A stretch of 64,000 nucleotides of DNA, from positions 8,135,433 through 8,199,432 of the forward strand of contig NC_135120.1 in assembly GCF_050908995.1 (NCBI RefSeq). Direction: 5' to 3'. This DNA comes from Andrena cerasifolii (lineage: Eukaryota > Arthropoda > Insecta > Hymenoptera > Andrenidae). Of the stretch, positions 38,063-49,870 are shown one piece after another; position 1 is the stretch's first letter; each line of letters begins with the position of its first letter. The position numbers were made by a program, and so were the translations under genes. The notes under the pieces were generated by a model. The model saw only the letters and a list, made by a program, of their open reading frames with translations. It was not told the DNA's origin and did not search any database.

Positions 38063-38262
38063 TATTTATTATTATTATATTTAACGGGAAATCCCTTTAT
38101 TAGAGACTCCAAGATCTATAACTTCAGAAACCTCCGTCAGCGGTTCATCCAGCAGCCTATATTGATAATTTAGGCAGACCCTAGCTCTAGAAGACCTGAG
38201 AACAACGCACTTTGCCATGTGGAGCTTCATGCCATTACCGGTGCACCACCGTCCAAATTTAA
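38063..38262 (-). mobile_element. LINE fragment with internal deletion, same family as 14625-15150
   Basis: On the minus strand the frame reads KFGRWCTGNGMKLHMAKC, then a Tyr-x-Tyr stretch and VIDLGVSNKGISR before TAA. L-H/N-x-x-K-C ... D-L-G-V is the conserved reverse-transcriptase region of Jockey/I-type LINEs. Immediately afterwards comes TTTCCCGTTAAATATAATAA with a TAA/ATA tail, matching the 3' end of the LINE at 15100-15150. The coding region therefore jumps straight to the 3' end and lacks the C-terminal part. Confidence 0.7.
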
Positions 38263-38319
38263 ATAATTATTGAGAAGTGGCATATTACCTGCGTTGGCAT
38301 ATTACCCCGAGTTACCCTA

Positions 38320-41300
38320 TATCGTTGATCTGGACCAAACTTCTCCTATCGAGTCGAGGGAAGGAACGGTTGATCGACGATATTGCTTCATTGCTTTGAA
38401 ACAAGCAGGAATACCAATAACATATTCGTCGTTCCGTGCCAAAGACACGCCCCGTGAAAATCCAGCGAGGAAAAACCGAGAATAGCAGATCGCAATTACT
38501 CTGACTCTAGCAAGCGTGCGTTACTTTCATGCACGCTGGTAGCGAGGTCTGCTTTGCCTTTGAAATTTGAGCCGACGACGCTGCCGTCCCTCCCTGCCCC
38601 TCGCGGGGAGGGTGGGCTAATTGCAATTAAGAGCATCCCCAGGAAACGGAGGAAGTACAACCAGAAGGTGGAGACCAAAGACAATCCGTAATTGTCATTC
38701 GCGCGCTCATTATCCCGAAATCCGTGAACCGGGCGAGGCATTAGGAAACGGGCCGCAAGGAGAATTAATCCGGGCGAACGGTAGGCGGCTAGACACGACG
38801 TAAAAGTCCCCATTGTTCCCTGGTGTCGCGCGGTTTAAGGCGCAAGAATAAAATTGGGTCAAATAGCGATTAACCTCGTCCGTGAGCACTTACGTGAGCA
38901 GCCGAACGGGCTAGCTTGTCGGAAAGACAGCCGGCGAGAGCTTCGTCTTCGAGACGAGCGCCACCGGGCAGAAAGTGGAGGTCGATGATTGCGCTACAGG
39001 CGCCGACGGAGGCGTTGGCGACATCCAGAACAAGGGCCTCGCGAAACGAGCACGCTAAGAGGTAACAGAGTACGCTCTGTCGTTGAACGTTTTTCTGCTG
39101 ATTAGCAGCGAGACCAGCGACGATGGTCGTTACGCGGAGGACGATCAAAGGAGGGTTTTAAAGAACCTGCCGGTGTATGGAGAGAAGGAGATACGACGCT
39201 GATTCGGCGTCGCGATAACCGAGGCTTCGCCAGCACTTGTCTTCCTCGAGCGTCTTCCGAAATCGAGAGATCCTGCGCGCAGCCGGCGTGGTCGACAGAG
39301 GCAAATCATCAATTGCGGATGACGCTTCTCGGAGAGTCCTTGACGGGTTCCGTTTACACGTCAAGAGCATTGAAGGGGTGTCTGCTCTCCACGTCCATCA
39401 AGGAAATCGCGTTCCCGTCGAATCAGAAGCCAGGGACACGCGTGTCTATCTCTCTATCTGTTCGTCCATCCGCTCGTTAGGCAACCGACAGACGGAGCCT
39501 GCCTGCCTCTTTTCTCCCGAAATTCCGCGCGCTCGATGAGCGACGATGCGGAGTTCCCCGGATTGGTTACACGTCGCCGCGTAGGGCAAAGTCGACGGGA
39601 CGGCTCGGGTTCGTGTCACCGGGAACGACGAGGGGCCACCGGCGGCTTCATGACTCTGTCGATCGATCGGTACATCCGCTCGCTTCCGTCGCAGGGGACG
39701 CGGAATTTCGGTGATCCGTTGGAATCAACGGCAAGCGTGTGGCGCGCGTGCACGTGACTCGATGGCGGAATAATGCGCCGCACGGACGGAGAAATATGAA
39801 TTGGCTCCCGTCATTAGGTGATATTCGCTGCGTTGTAACGCTTGTTTGCTTTGACGGTTCTGGCGCGGAACGTTCGAGCCGCTCGGCAACAGGTTACCCG
39901 CGAATCTAATCGCTTGGCAATTATTAGTCGAGCGACGCGTAATCTTTAGAGATTTTAGAATCGCCACTGGTGTCCTCGCGAATACTGTCGCCATTAACCA
40001 AGAACAGCTTCGTGTTACGTGGAGTGTACACTTGAGGGAACGCGCTGGCGACACCCACTGCGCAGGGTGGTCCGTGCGTCAAGACTAATTATTCTTCGCA
40101 GGAAAAAGAACCCTGTGGACGCGTCTCGTTTGGAGGGGCAAGCAACGGGATAAAAAGCTGGGGCCATCGGTGGCGTGCAATTTAATTTGCCTCCCTCGGA
40201 CATCATTGGGGGCATAACGCGCGTTCCCTATGGGTATCGCGATAGCGGGGCCCAGGATTCGCCGATTCGCAGGGCGGGCAGCGGTTGTCCGTCTTTCGGG
40301 GGAAGATGCGCGCTCGGCTTTCGAGGCCGGCCAATTAATTTCTCCGCGCGCGCGGCTTATCGAGATTCTTCGACGATGGCCCGGAGCGAGAGAGCCCTGG
40401 CTCGCATGCTCGCCTGTTCCCGTCGAGGTTGGTTTATTCCTGGCGGCGGTGGCGGTGGCGGCGGTGAACACGACGAAGACGAAGAAATAGAAGTAGAGGA
40501 GGGCACGAAGGAGGGGACGAAGGGGAGGGGAGAGAAGAGGCAGCGCGGTAGTAGAGGAAGAAGGGCCCTACTCGCGCCAGGGAACCGCACGAACAGCCGT
40601 AGAGGCGAGGTCAACGTTCTTCGGAGGTGCATTGCCTCGGGGGCAAGAAGAGGAGCGGAGAGGAGAGGAGGCTCTCTCGTTCTCCACGAGGAGCCGGTGC
40701 ACCAAGGGCAACAGGCGAAAGGAAGACGCGGAGCGAGAAGATGATAGGCAAAAACGAAGACCGAACGCGAGGAAGGAGCAGGCAAGCGAGAGCGCAGGAT
40801 GGCAAGAGATAAAGAAGAAGAAGAAGAAGAATGGCGGAGTGTGGTCGGAGGAGAACCAGCCTGGCTGGAGCGGCAGGTGCAACGGGCAAACCGCGAGGGG
40901 ATGCAACGTTATGAGGATGCGGATTCCCATAATTGCGCTTGGATCGTCGACTTACGACCGGATTTCGATCCGCGTCTCGGCCCTCGAGAAGAATGGATTT
41001 TCTATCCTGGATGCCGCGCGAATGCTTCGACGCTTCCCCGAAAATTGCCTCCCTGAATTGCCTCGCTTTAACCACGGTGAGACCTGGATTGGTCGAGGGA
41101 TCGTGGAACCTGCTATTTCAATTCCTCCTGTAGTTTCCTTCGGCATAGATTAGTAACAGCCTCTCCTAACCAACCTTCGCCTTCCACTTTCACAGTATCG
41201 TTTCTTATCGACAGATTATATTTCGTTATTCTTCACGGGTATTTCACGCGGCCATTGAAACGCGCAGACGTTGTTGCGGCTCTGACGGTGGAACTGATTG

Positions 41301-43156
41301 CGAGAGAGATGACTCGACGCGAATCTCTGATAAACTTAGCGGACGGTCACCGCGCACCGATGTCCTAATTGCAGATACCTTCACCGAAACTTTCTTCGCT
41401 GCAAAGTTTATTTACCCCCACCCACATCGGAACCTACATCTGAGTCACTCTTCGAAGACCAAAATCTCGTTCTGCTCTATCAAGCTATCGTGCTGAATCT
41501 ACCCGAGTCTTAAACCTACGTATCTCGTACCTAATTAACCGAATCAGCCTACTTTCACATCTCGAGTACCTGCACTTCGAGGGCCTGCTTCGGGCGCTAG
41601 CTTAAATTCATCTGCATAGTCGTGCTCCAAGCAACCGAGGCTACAATGCAATGGAAACAACTCGAGCTTTCCTAGTGCAACAATTGCGCAATCGACGGCA
41701 GCGAAGGTGCAGAGCCTCTACTTAGCTGATGCTCCGATTGAAAAACAACCTGACGGTGATTTCGACCATAAGCGACTAACGGTAAGAAGCGTTTCGGTAA
41801 CGCGACAAATCCTTGATTTAGGTTTAAGTGTTCATTGAGAGGGCGGCGACAGCGATGAACGTAATTCGAGCGCGACGATGGCGTCGCACAAAGGCTGCAC
41901 GCGTCACCGGTCGCTCGATTAAAAAAGATCATCCTGGATGGGCATAAATCAGCATTACATAAATTAACGGCACACTACTTTCTCTTTGCATAGCGGCGAC
42001 ACCCACACGCCCGCCTGACCAGCGTAAAACCGGCTTCGATTTGCGAAGTCATCGGTCCCTCGCGTCAACTGCACCGTTCTACGCAGTTTACATTGGCTGT
42101 GTGACAGTGCCACGGGGAATATATCTCGATCTCGCCGAAGCAATTTGATCAAACTTTAAACCGACGGCTGCGCCGCGGTACCAGCCGCGCTTTGTTTCGC
42201 CGGGGCATTGGTGAACGTCCCCCGGCCCAATTGTGTCTTAACATTGACAGTGTTGGCTACCATGGCGCACGTAAATCAAAGTTTACACACGGCCGGCGCA
42301 GCGTGAAGAAAGTGGCGACGGCAAACGTAGTAGCCGCAGGGAACTGCGTTACAGAGCAACGACCGTTTCGTTACGCGAACCCGCTCCCGCGACTCTCGAC
42401 CCGTTCAATTAAATAATCGTCGGGGACTGCCGCGAAACTTGGATCGTTTCTCAATTATCCCGACGCCGTAATCCGAATGCCGCCCGATAAATTTGTAAAC
42501 TCGCGCGTACACCGGGCTGGCTCTCTGTCTGTTTCCGTTACCCGCTCCCCGACCCACCGACGGTGCAGTGTTTGTCAGGATCGTTCCGCGGCTCGACCCC
42601 GCCACTCGCGAAAGTCGACTGCGCGGTCGTGATTCTTGGAAACCGTGGAAAACCGCGCGCGGTCAGATCGCTAACGTGTTATTAACGATTAATTAATATC
42701 GCTACCTATCGCGCGCGCTATCCGCTCGACAGCCGTGCGCGGCGCTCTCGGCCGTTGCACAACCCGCGCGGCATTCCAAGTGCCAAGCGCAATTATGATT
42801 AATTTTATCGGCCGATCGATTGGATCGCGGCGCTGCACGGTAAATCAATAGGACGGTGGGCGGTCAACGGAGAGAACCAACGGACGAAGAATCGATCCGG
42901 ACTCGTTCGGAGCCGCAGCCGGTCGATCCGGCGATATTCCTTTATCGCGCCAGCCGACCGAATACGTTTCACCTGGTCGTTATCGCGTCGACAAACCTCT
43001 CGGTTAAGACGCTCCCTTCTTCCTCCTAGACGGCGTTTATCACCGATCCCGGAAGATAAACCTGAGCCGGGCGTACCACGGCGCGTCTGGCCTAACCAAA
43101 CAGTGAAAAGGAAAGGTACAAGTGAAAGAGCAAGGGAAAGGTGTGAATCACGGTCG
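38320..43156. other. GC-rich non-coding DNA with a long purine-rich tract, no gene recognised
   Basis: Overlapping two-strand frames without domains. The 189-codon frame at 40175-40744 is low-complexity Gly/Glu/Arg sequence produced by the repeats below. Confidence 0.45.
40442..40830. repeat. Strand-asymmetric purine tract with GGCGGT and GAA repeats
   Basis: Starts with GGCGGT units (40442-40466), continues as an almost pure G/A stretch with GACGAA and GAGGGG-type words, and ends with (GAA)n at 40811-40830. Such purine/pyrimidine asymmetry can form non-B DNA. It is an observation of composition only. Confidence 0.75.
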
Positions 43157-43160
43157 TTAA

Positions 43161-43886
43161 GGGGAGGTTCCGGTCTAGAGCCCCCAAAAATACGTGATCT
43201 TTAGGAATTAATTAAAGGAAAAATACTATATATAATTTAATGGGACTTTTTGCAGTGTATTAAGGATGTCTTAAGTTATAGAAATATATTTTTTGTTTTG
43301 TAATTAATCATTGCAGACGGCAGTGGGGAGTTGTTAAAGTCGAGGCGTCAAAAAATTCATCCAAATCGGTGGGACCTGTATCCCCAAAAGTTATTATCCG
43401 ATTCGACTGAAACCTTTTTTATTTTGAAGAATATACTTCTGGCTAGGGGAAACCAGAAAAAAAATACAAAAATAACATTTTTTTAGAAAATAACGACACT
43501 TAAATTTTGAAATCACTTTTTCCCTATAGCTTTCATTCTTTCAACGCCTTTGAAAATTATATATTTTCAATTTTTTATATATTTTTCTGGTTTCCCTCCT
43601 AGCTAGAAGTATATTCTTCAAAATAAAAAAGTTTCAGTCGAATCGGATTATAACTTTTGGAGATACAAGTCCCACCGTTTTGAGACAAGACTGTTTCGAG
43701 AAAAATGCGTTTAAAGTTTTGCGTGAGTGCCGAGTGGCCGGGTGTTACCCACGCATTTGCCGCTACTCAAATGCCTATAACTTCGGGAGTATTACGAATT
43801 TCAACAAATCCTTTTAAACAAGTATTCCTAAAAGGTTGAACATTCGAGAAATGAAAAAAAAATCGACTTTCAGACCGGAACCTCCT
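43161..43886. mobile_element. TTAA-target DNA transposon with internal palindrome
   Basis: TTAA at 43157-43160; TGAA (probable mutated TTAA) follows the right end. Ends GGGGAGGTTCCGGTCT and, reverse-complemented, GAGGAGGTTCCGGTCT. Internally 43395-43480 and 43590-43660 are inverted copies (GAAGAATATACTTCT near the centre of each). It shares GTTTCGAGAAAAA.GCGTTTAAAG with 11280-12145. No transposase. Confidence 0.75.
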
Positions 43887-43890
43887 CTGA

Positions 43891-45018
43891 AGGAAAATTG
43901 ATATGCGAGAAGCGCGCACGTGTACTATCACATCGCCCCATACTTTTTTTTCCTACATTACTCCGTTCATACAAAACGGAGGTTCCTTGAAAGCCTGTCT
44001 CATAAAATAAATAATGCACTTTTTGAATGATTCTCTACGAGCACTTGTTCGTCGCGCTAAATGTCTTACAGACTTCGTCGAGGTTGGGATTTGAAACTTC
44101 GCGACAAAGCTTCTATGTCCGCTCCCCTTTTAAACTTCACAGGCAAACTCGTTGTTTCTCCGTTTCAAAGGGACAGGTATCGAGCGTCCCTCTGATTTAT
44201 CTGGAAAATTCCGCAGGCCACGGAACGAAGTTTGCGTCCGACGAAAGACACCGCGCGACGGCAGCGACGGGGTCCGCGGGGGCGTTGTCAAAGAAACGAC
44301 GCCGGATACGCCGTGTTCCCGGCAGCAAAGTATAAAAATGAATTTCCGGAGTTACGGAGCACTTTACAAGGGCGGCTCACCCCCTCCAGCCCCGCCGGTC
44401 GCGAAACAAGAGCCTCTCGAAACGGAAACATGACAAACGACGCCGCGCAAAAAGCACTCGGCGCGGAATCCTGTCCCGCGGATGGCATTCTAACGAGTGG
44501 GTGGCACGAGCCGGGCGCCGTTTCGCGCAGTCGACGAAAACTGCCGCGACGACGTCGAATTTGAATCGTCGCCGATAAAAATATCGTGCCCGCCATGGGG
44601 GAGAGAATAAAAACGCGAACGCGCCCGTTTCGATGCCGCGTACGTCGACGCGAGCATTCCCCGTCGCCCCGCCGAAAAACGCGGCGACAGCTGCGCCAAA
44701 GCTCCGGGGCGGATTTTTCTGCCAGCCGGGGCAGACACGCAAAACGCTCGAATTACACGCGGGACGATCGTATTCGGGTAATTTGGCTGATGCAAAGATG
44801 CGTCGGCGACGAGGCGCAGACTCTCGGGTATTTTGTCTTCTGCCGTGGTTTTTTCGAGGGTAGAAAGCTGAAGACGTCTGGCACGGTGGGGTGCGTTTCA
44901 CTCGAAAGGACTTTTAATATCAATCATTTCGAGAAGAGCATATCCCACCGTGAATACCCTGAAATTGATTGTTCTGCGCGTAAAGGAGCATGGAATATAC
45001 CTAATTATCTATCGACTA
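43891..45018. other. Non-coding DNA, no gene recognised
   Basis: GC-rich from 44050 to 44890 with overlapping frames on both strands; otherwise AT-leaning. No repeat ends. Confidence 0.45.
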
Positions 45019-45387
45019 CCGTAAACTGGGGGAACATTGGCAGGTTTCTGAGACATTTTGTTATATAATGTAAAAATTAACATGTTTACATTTGCTTTAA
45101 GTATCATATCATAACATTGCATTTTTTGTGATTGTACTACAAATGTCAAAATGCATAAAATTTGTGTCCGTTTCTTTTTTAATACATGTTAAAAATGTTA
45201 CTGTATCCGGGTAACATTGACACATCATATAGATAACATTAACGGGTTAAGTTTTACTAATCTGAAGTCGGTAAGATACACTGACACTTAAATTTGTTTA
45301 TTTTATTTTATTTTTTACGTCTTAACTAAAATCTACTCGTAATATTGGCACATCATATAAATAGCATTAACAGGTTAAGTTTTACTA

Positions 45388-46386
45388 GGGGAGACTGGGG
45401 CTAAAAGTTCCGGGAGTAAGTTGTTCCGACGGTTCTATCATCAAAATGAAAAGAGCGTTGTACTTTAAATTATTTTTTCCGCGTGAGTTGATCACGCCAC
45501 TCTGTCGCCCATTTTAATAGCGTCCGCGACAGCGATTCGTGTTGTTGTAAGCAAGGACCTATTCGTCGCGCACCAGATAAATAAATATTTTTCTATCATT
45601 ATTTTTTGGTCTAATGGTGTAATAGTGTTTATCGTCTCAATATATGAAATAGCCGAATAGTCTCTCAAATTGTAAAATGTGTCGATAGGGGCTAGTTGAC
45701 TTGGGGCACGTTGTTACTGTAACAACTTGCCCCACCGCAAATGTATAAATTGTTCCCTGCTGTGCTTTAAGATGCGAACATATGAATGAAAAGCGGAAAG
45801 AGGCACGATTTCCATCAAAATAAATGCATAAAGATAAAAACTGTCGCTAGAGAATTTAGTATCTGTCACTTGACTCTATCGAGAGTTATTAAACAACTAC
45901 AATCTGGACAGGAAACCACTGTAGGCTACAAGTACAAATCTCACTAAGTAGGTACCCACAAACAGTTGAATGTAAGACTGATTTGTAGAGTTTAGTTTTT
46001 ACACCAAACATAATGTTTATGGTTATTATATCGTCTTGTTTTTCTTTTAAAGATAATACATTTTTGTTGATCCGATTCTTCATAAATAAACATTATTAAT
46101 GAAATTCTGTTTTATTTCATTAGAAAATGAAATATTCCTTTAAAAGGCAACTCTTATATCTTAGAAACAACTTACCTCATAAAGGGGTAAGAAGTTCCGC
46201 TTCAACCAGCCACAAATAAATTACTTTTTACGAAAAACCTCTTACAATATATTAATCAAAGGCTAAAATTAAAAAAATATAATAAATTTAACAAGAAATT
46301 AGTCAATAGCGAAGAGAATAACTACATTATTTTCCAGTCATTATTTATGTTTTATCGAAATCGCAACTTTTAGCCCCGGTCTCCCC
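45388..46386 (-). mobile_element. Pogo-like transposon nested in the outer element (999 bp)
   Basis: TA at 45386-45387 and 46387-46388. Ends begin GGGGAGACTGGGGCTAAAAG and GGGGAGACCGGGGCTAAAAG (22 bases, one mismatch). The end words AAGTTGTTCC and GGGGCA/AACTTG recur at about 45701-45735 and 46168-46200. A very decayed zinc-finger tail may remain at 45899-45964, minus strand. Confidence 0.85.
45899..45964 (-). pseudogene. Possible transposase zinc-finger remnant, heavily decayed
   Basis: One minus-strand frame gives CLWVPT, three stops in the middle, and then PTVVSCPDC. The spacing resembles the W-x-x-x-C ... C-x2-C end of pogo fingers, but only by position inside a pogo-like element. Weak call. 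Confidence 0.3.
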
Positions 46387-46443
46387 TAATCTGACGTAAA
46401 ACAATGTAATCCCGTCGTATGCCAATGCTCCCCCAGTTTACGG

Positions 46444-49400
46444 CACGTGTCAGCGCGGCCGCACTCTGCAGCTACAAATATTGAAAGGTTGATGGGAAAT
46501 TGAAGCCGTGGAAAGTGTGCGCAGCACCTTGGTCCGCCTTCGAGCAGTACCATTAATCAGTTGCAATTATCGAGCTTGTTAGGGAAGCTACTTGAGCCGT
46601 CCACCTGAATTATTACGAGCGGGGTGTACGCGGCTTTGAGCGCGCGCGACGCGGAAATCTGCCGGCTGGTGGATAGAAGTCACGCGGAGAGGCAGGTCGC
46701 TGTCTCCTCGTCGTCGAATTAAAGCGCTCCCCTCGGTCTCCGGGAGGCCGTGCCGGCGCCAAGGCCAAGGAAAAAGGAGGAAAATAACGAAGGCACAAGC
46801 GGAATCTGAAACGAGAGCTTTGGACGCGAGCGCGGCTGCTCCGGCCGCGGGAAGAGAAGGTAAACGCGTGCCGCGAGAGACAAGGACGACCCATAAACCT
46901 ACTTCCTGTTAAAATAGTCGCCGGCCTCTTTCCCGTCGCGGAAAACCGGCGACAGAGGCGGCCGGGGACGTCGAAAGGAGGAACTGGAGCATCTCCAGTG
47001 ACAGTAATTTGAAGTGACAGGGTTCCAATTAAAGCTCTTTAGGCGTAGGTCTCGGAGAGCCAACTCCCCCGCCGCTTGCCGTGGGCGAACAATGTCAAAT
47101 TCAACGCTCGCGTCGCGACTCCCCGGCCGGATTTACATATCGCTTTATTACGGGCACGGCTCGATTGAATTTCGCCCCGCGCGACGATGCTGGGCGCTGT
47201 CAACACGCAGCCATGAATGTTATTACAACCAACGTGAACGTTACGCCGCCGAGTTTCAGCACGTTCTGCCGCAGCTATGGCGTCGCGGTTACTTCTTCTG
47301 GAATCGCACCACGCGGCACGGGCTCCCGTTCAGCGAAACGCACAAGTGGCAGCGGCGTGCACGAGGAATAATCTTCAGGCGCCTCGCCGGATTAAATGGA
47401 AGGTTTACGGAGCGGCGTCCAGCGCCAGAGCCATTCGGTGTAACGGAGCAACGCGCCTGGGAAGAGGCGGACGCCTTTCTAGATAATAAACTAAGCAAAT
47501 ATTGACCGTTGCGCAAGCAACGTGTGCTCGGTGGAACGGAACTTCGCTCGAAAAGAATTCTCGGGTAAACGCGAAGGATTACGTAAATAACGGTGGTGTC
47601 GTCGGCTCGTACAGCCAGGGACGGGGGCTCGGTTGGAAATGTAACGAGACAGAACGTAACCGCGTGATTTCCGAAAGCACGCAATCCCAACTAATTATCG
47701 TAATTCACCGCGTTGCGCCCGACTCTCGTGGCTACCGAGCGGGGCAGAAATTGTTGGGCATAAGCACGCGAAATACCAATGGAATAATAGTCGAACGCCA
47801 CGTGAACGGGGGGGGCCGCCTTATTGGCCGGGTCTTCCACGAAACATCCGCGACCGGCATGAAACGCTCGTTAAGTTAAATTAGCGGTGGAACGAGCGAC
47901 CCTTCAACTAATAAGCACTGACTGACAGTGTCGGAGTGTCGAGAGAGAAATTCATCGGATTCTGGATGATTTATCTTCCAGGCCGCGGCGGGAGCGCGAG
48001 CTCTATTTTCGCCGCGACTAGTTTACATTTGTATCCTCGCGCGGATGCGTGGTAACGAGGATCGCCGTCTTCGCAACGTTCGAGCAAATTAGGAAAGTCG
48101 GCCCGAACGAGACGAGCCGCCTGGTGAATTTCTCCGTTCGCCGTAGGAGTTCGGAGTGAGTCAACTAACCAGCTCCTCGCGATGCTTAGGGTGATTCCGC
48201 GAAATGGAAGCGAGTATAGCCTTTACAAATGAAACAGCGAAAAGATTAAAAGCTTCATTCAGCCCTCCTTAAAGCAGGCTACCTGCAAACTCCAGCAGCT
48301 TCGGGGGTATTCAGATAGCATTAATTACTGGATGATCCAGTACACCAATCGAGCAGTTTAGTTCAGCTGAGAATTAACGAAACCGAGTCGGGCGAGTAAC
48401 GAAGCAAAAGTGGAAGCAAAACGACGAGAATCGTATGAAGAAACCGCGCCATTCGGGTCGCGATTTCCTCAATTTTCTCTCGTTACGGTACGCATTTTAA
48501 TGACGTGGGTTTATATCAGGCAGCTCCGGTCGCTTTCCACGACCTGTCTGCCGCAGAATATTTTATTTCGGGCAAAAGCCATACATACCCGACACAGCCG
48601 CGGATAAAAAGGAGTTATTATGCTCCCGTGGTCATAAAGCGCAGAAAAATCGGCATAAGCGTGCACGGGACACGACCAATTCGCTTAAGTAGATTAATAA
48701 CCGAACAGACAGAAACTCGCGATCCATAACGGTGCCAGTTCGCCTTCGATAAGAGCCATTCGATGTACTTAATAATTGCACCTATTCCCGACTTACCACT
48801 TGCTACGGCCGTGCGTGGCATTTCGCGTGGGCGAAATGAGTTAATTCGCCATTGATCATTCTCAAACGCACGTAACGCGTGTAACGTAATAAAAGGAGGC
48901 CACGAGTGTTGCCAGGTTAAAAACAATGGAAAAGCAAACGAACGGAACACGGTGTGGCATGCGTCGCGAGAAAAGGCCGACCAGGAGTAGAAAAATCGCC
49001 GGGCTATCGGGGTTTCGATAAATTCGCGGTCAGCCACGTTAATAGCGGCCAAGATAACTCGCGTCGAGATCGAGATTAAGGATTTACGAGTCGGGCAGTA
49101 CCTATGTACTCGTTTCACGCTCGTTCCTCTCCTGTTGTTGACCCGCGCGAGCTGGATGCAAGGGCCTATCAGGCTTTTTCAGTAAGCGTGCACGCGCGCC
49201 AACTTGCCAGCAAGTTTAGCTTTTAATTAGAAAGTTAAACTGTTTTTGGGGTCAAAGAGGGGGACGAAGTTTGGCGAAGTTTCGGCGCTAGACGTTTTAG
49301 CCTCGTACGCTATTTACAAGCTTGCCTGGCGCAAAGAGGGTTAAATTTATTACGGGGCTGTTTGATCAGCGAGCGGGGAAATAACTGCGGATGCCCGTAA

Positions 49401-49677
49401 ATTGGTACACGAAACTGCGGTGCATCTTGTTACGGTCCTCGGTCCCTAGACTGGCTTTCACAGAAAAAGAAACTTCCATTTCCTTAAATCCAGTGACTAT
49501 AAACTGCAACATCTAACCCTATCCTCTTTTAAGTTAAACTTTGGGCTTAAAGAAGATGCAGTCTTCTTTTATTTGCACGGGATTGGACCTTAAGGGTAAC
49601 GAGAAGAACTTCTTCTTGAAACGAAGCAGACAACCAAATCGAGGAAGCAGAATTGGCTTCTACGATCTTCAGTCCCT
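46444..49677. other. GC-rich non-coding DNA, no gene recognised
   Basis: Frames such as 47014-47505 (163 codons, plus) lack domains. AT-leaning after about 49440. Confidence 0.45.
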
Positions 49678-49681
49678 TTTA

Positions 49682-49863
49682 GGGGGTCATTCTGGTTAGA
49701 CGGGTTGAAAAGATCGATTTTAATTTAAAACATTTTTTTACAACTTACTGAAATGTTAGTAAATATGCGCGGATAATGCTTATCGGTAAAAATTACGTAG
49801 TTTTTTGATGGGTCATCCCTAAAGAGAATCGAGGATCTCGCCCCTCTAGATGAGAATACCCCC
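49682..49863. mobile_element. Short TTAA-target MITE (182 bp)
   Basis: TTTA (49678-49681) and TTAA (49864-49867) flank ends GGGGGTCATTCT and, reverse-complemented, GGGGGTATTCT, followed by AGA-type words (TTAGACGGG versus CTAGAGGGG). The termini match the 11280-12145 element (GGGGTATTCT), so it is a short internally deleted relative. Confidence 0.75.
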
Positions 49864-49870
49864 TTAAATA

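Larger units (their letters stand above)
36742..38317 (-). mobile_element. Pogo-like transposon, decayed and carrying two nested insertions (1576 bp)
   Basis: TA at 36740-36741 and 38318-38319. Both ends share 19 identical bases, beginning GGGTAACTCGGGGTAATAT. The word GTGGCATATTACC or its complement recurs at about 36938, 36951, 36973, 37476, 37500, 38277 and in the right end, about eight times in all. A transposase zinc-finger remnant lies on the minus strand near 37121-37244. A 240-bp MITE (37742-37981) and a LINE fragment (38063-38262) are inserted within it. Confidence 0.88.
45019..46443. mobile_element. Outer inverted-repeat element split by a nested insertion
   Basis: Ends CCGTAAACTGGGGGAACATT and, reverse-complemented, CCGTAAACTGGGGGAGCATT; 24 bases with one mismatch. 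The word AACATTGGCA recurs as GGGTAACATTGACAC at about 45208 and as AATATTGGCAC at about 45341. The left part contains a tandem repeat of about 127 bases (45220-45270 and 45347-45387). Without the inner element the outer one would be about 424 bp. The target duplication is unclear (TA left, not right). Confidence 0.75.

Noticed and set aside
40175..40744. 189-codon open frame, plus strand
   Set aside because: Its acidic and Gly-rich stretch is a direct product of GGCGGT and purine repeats.
47014..47505. 163-codon open frame, plus strand
   Set aside because: No domain or signal, Arg-rich background composition.
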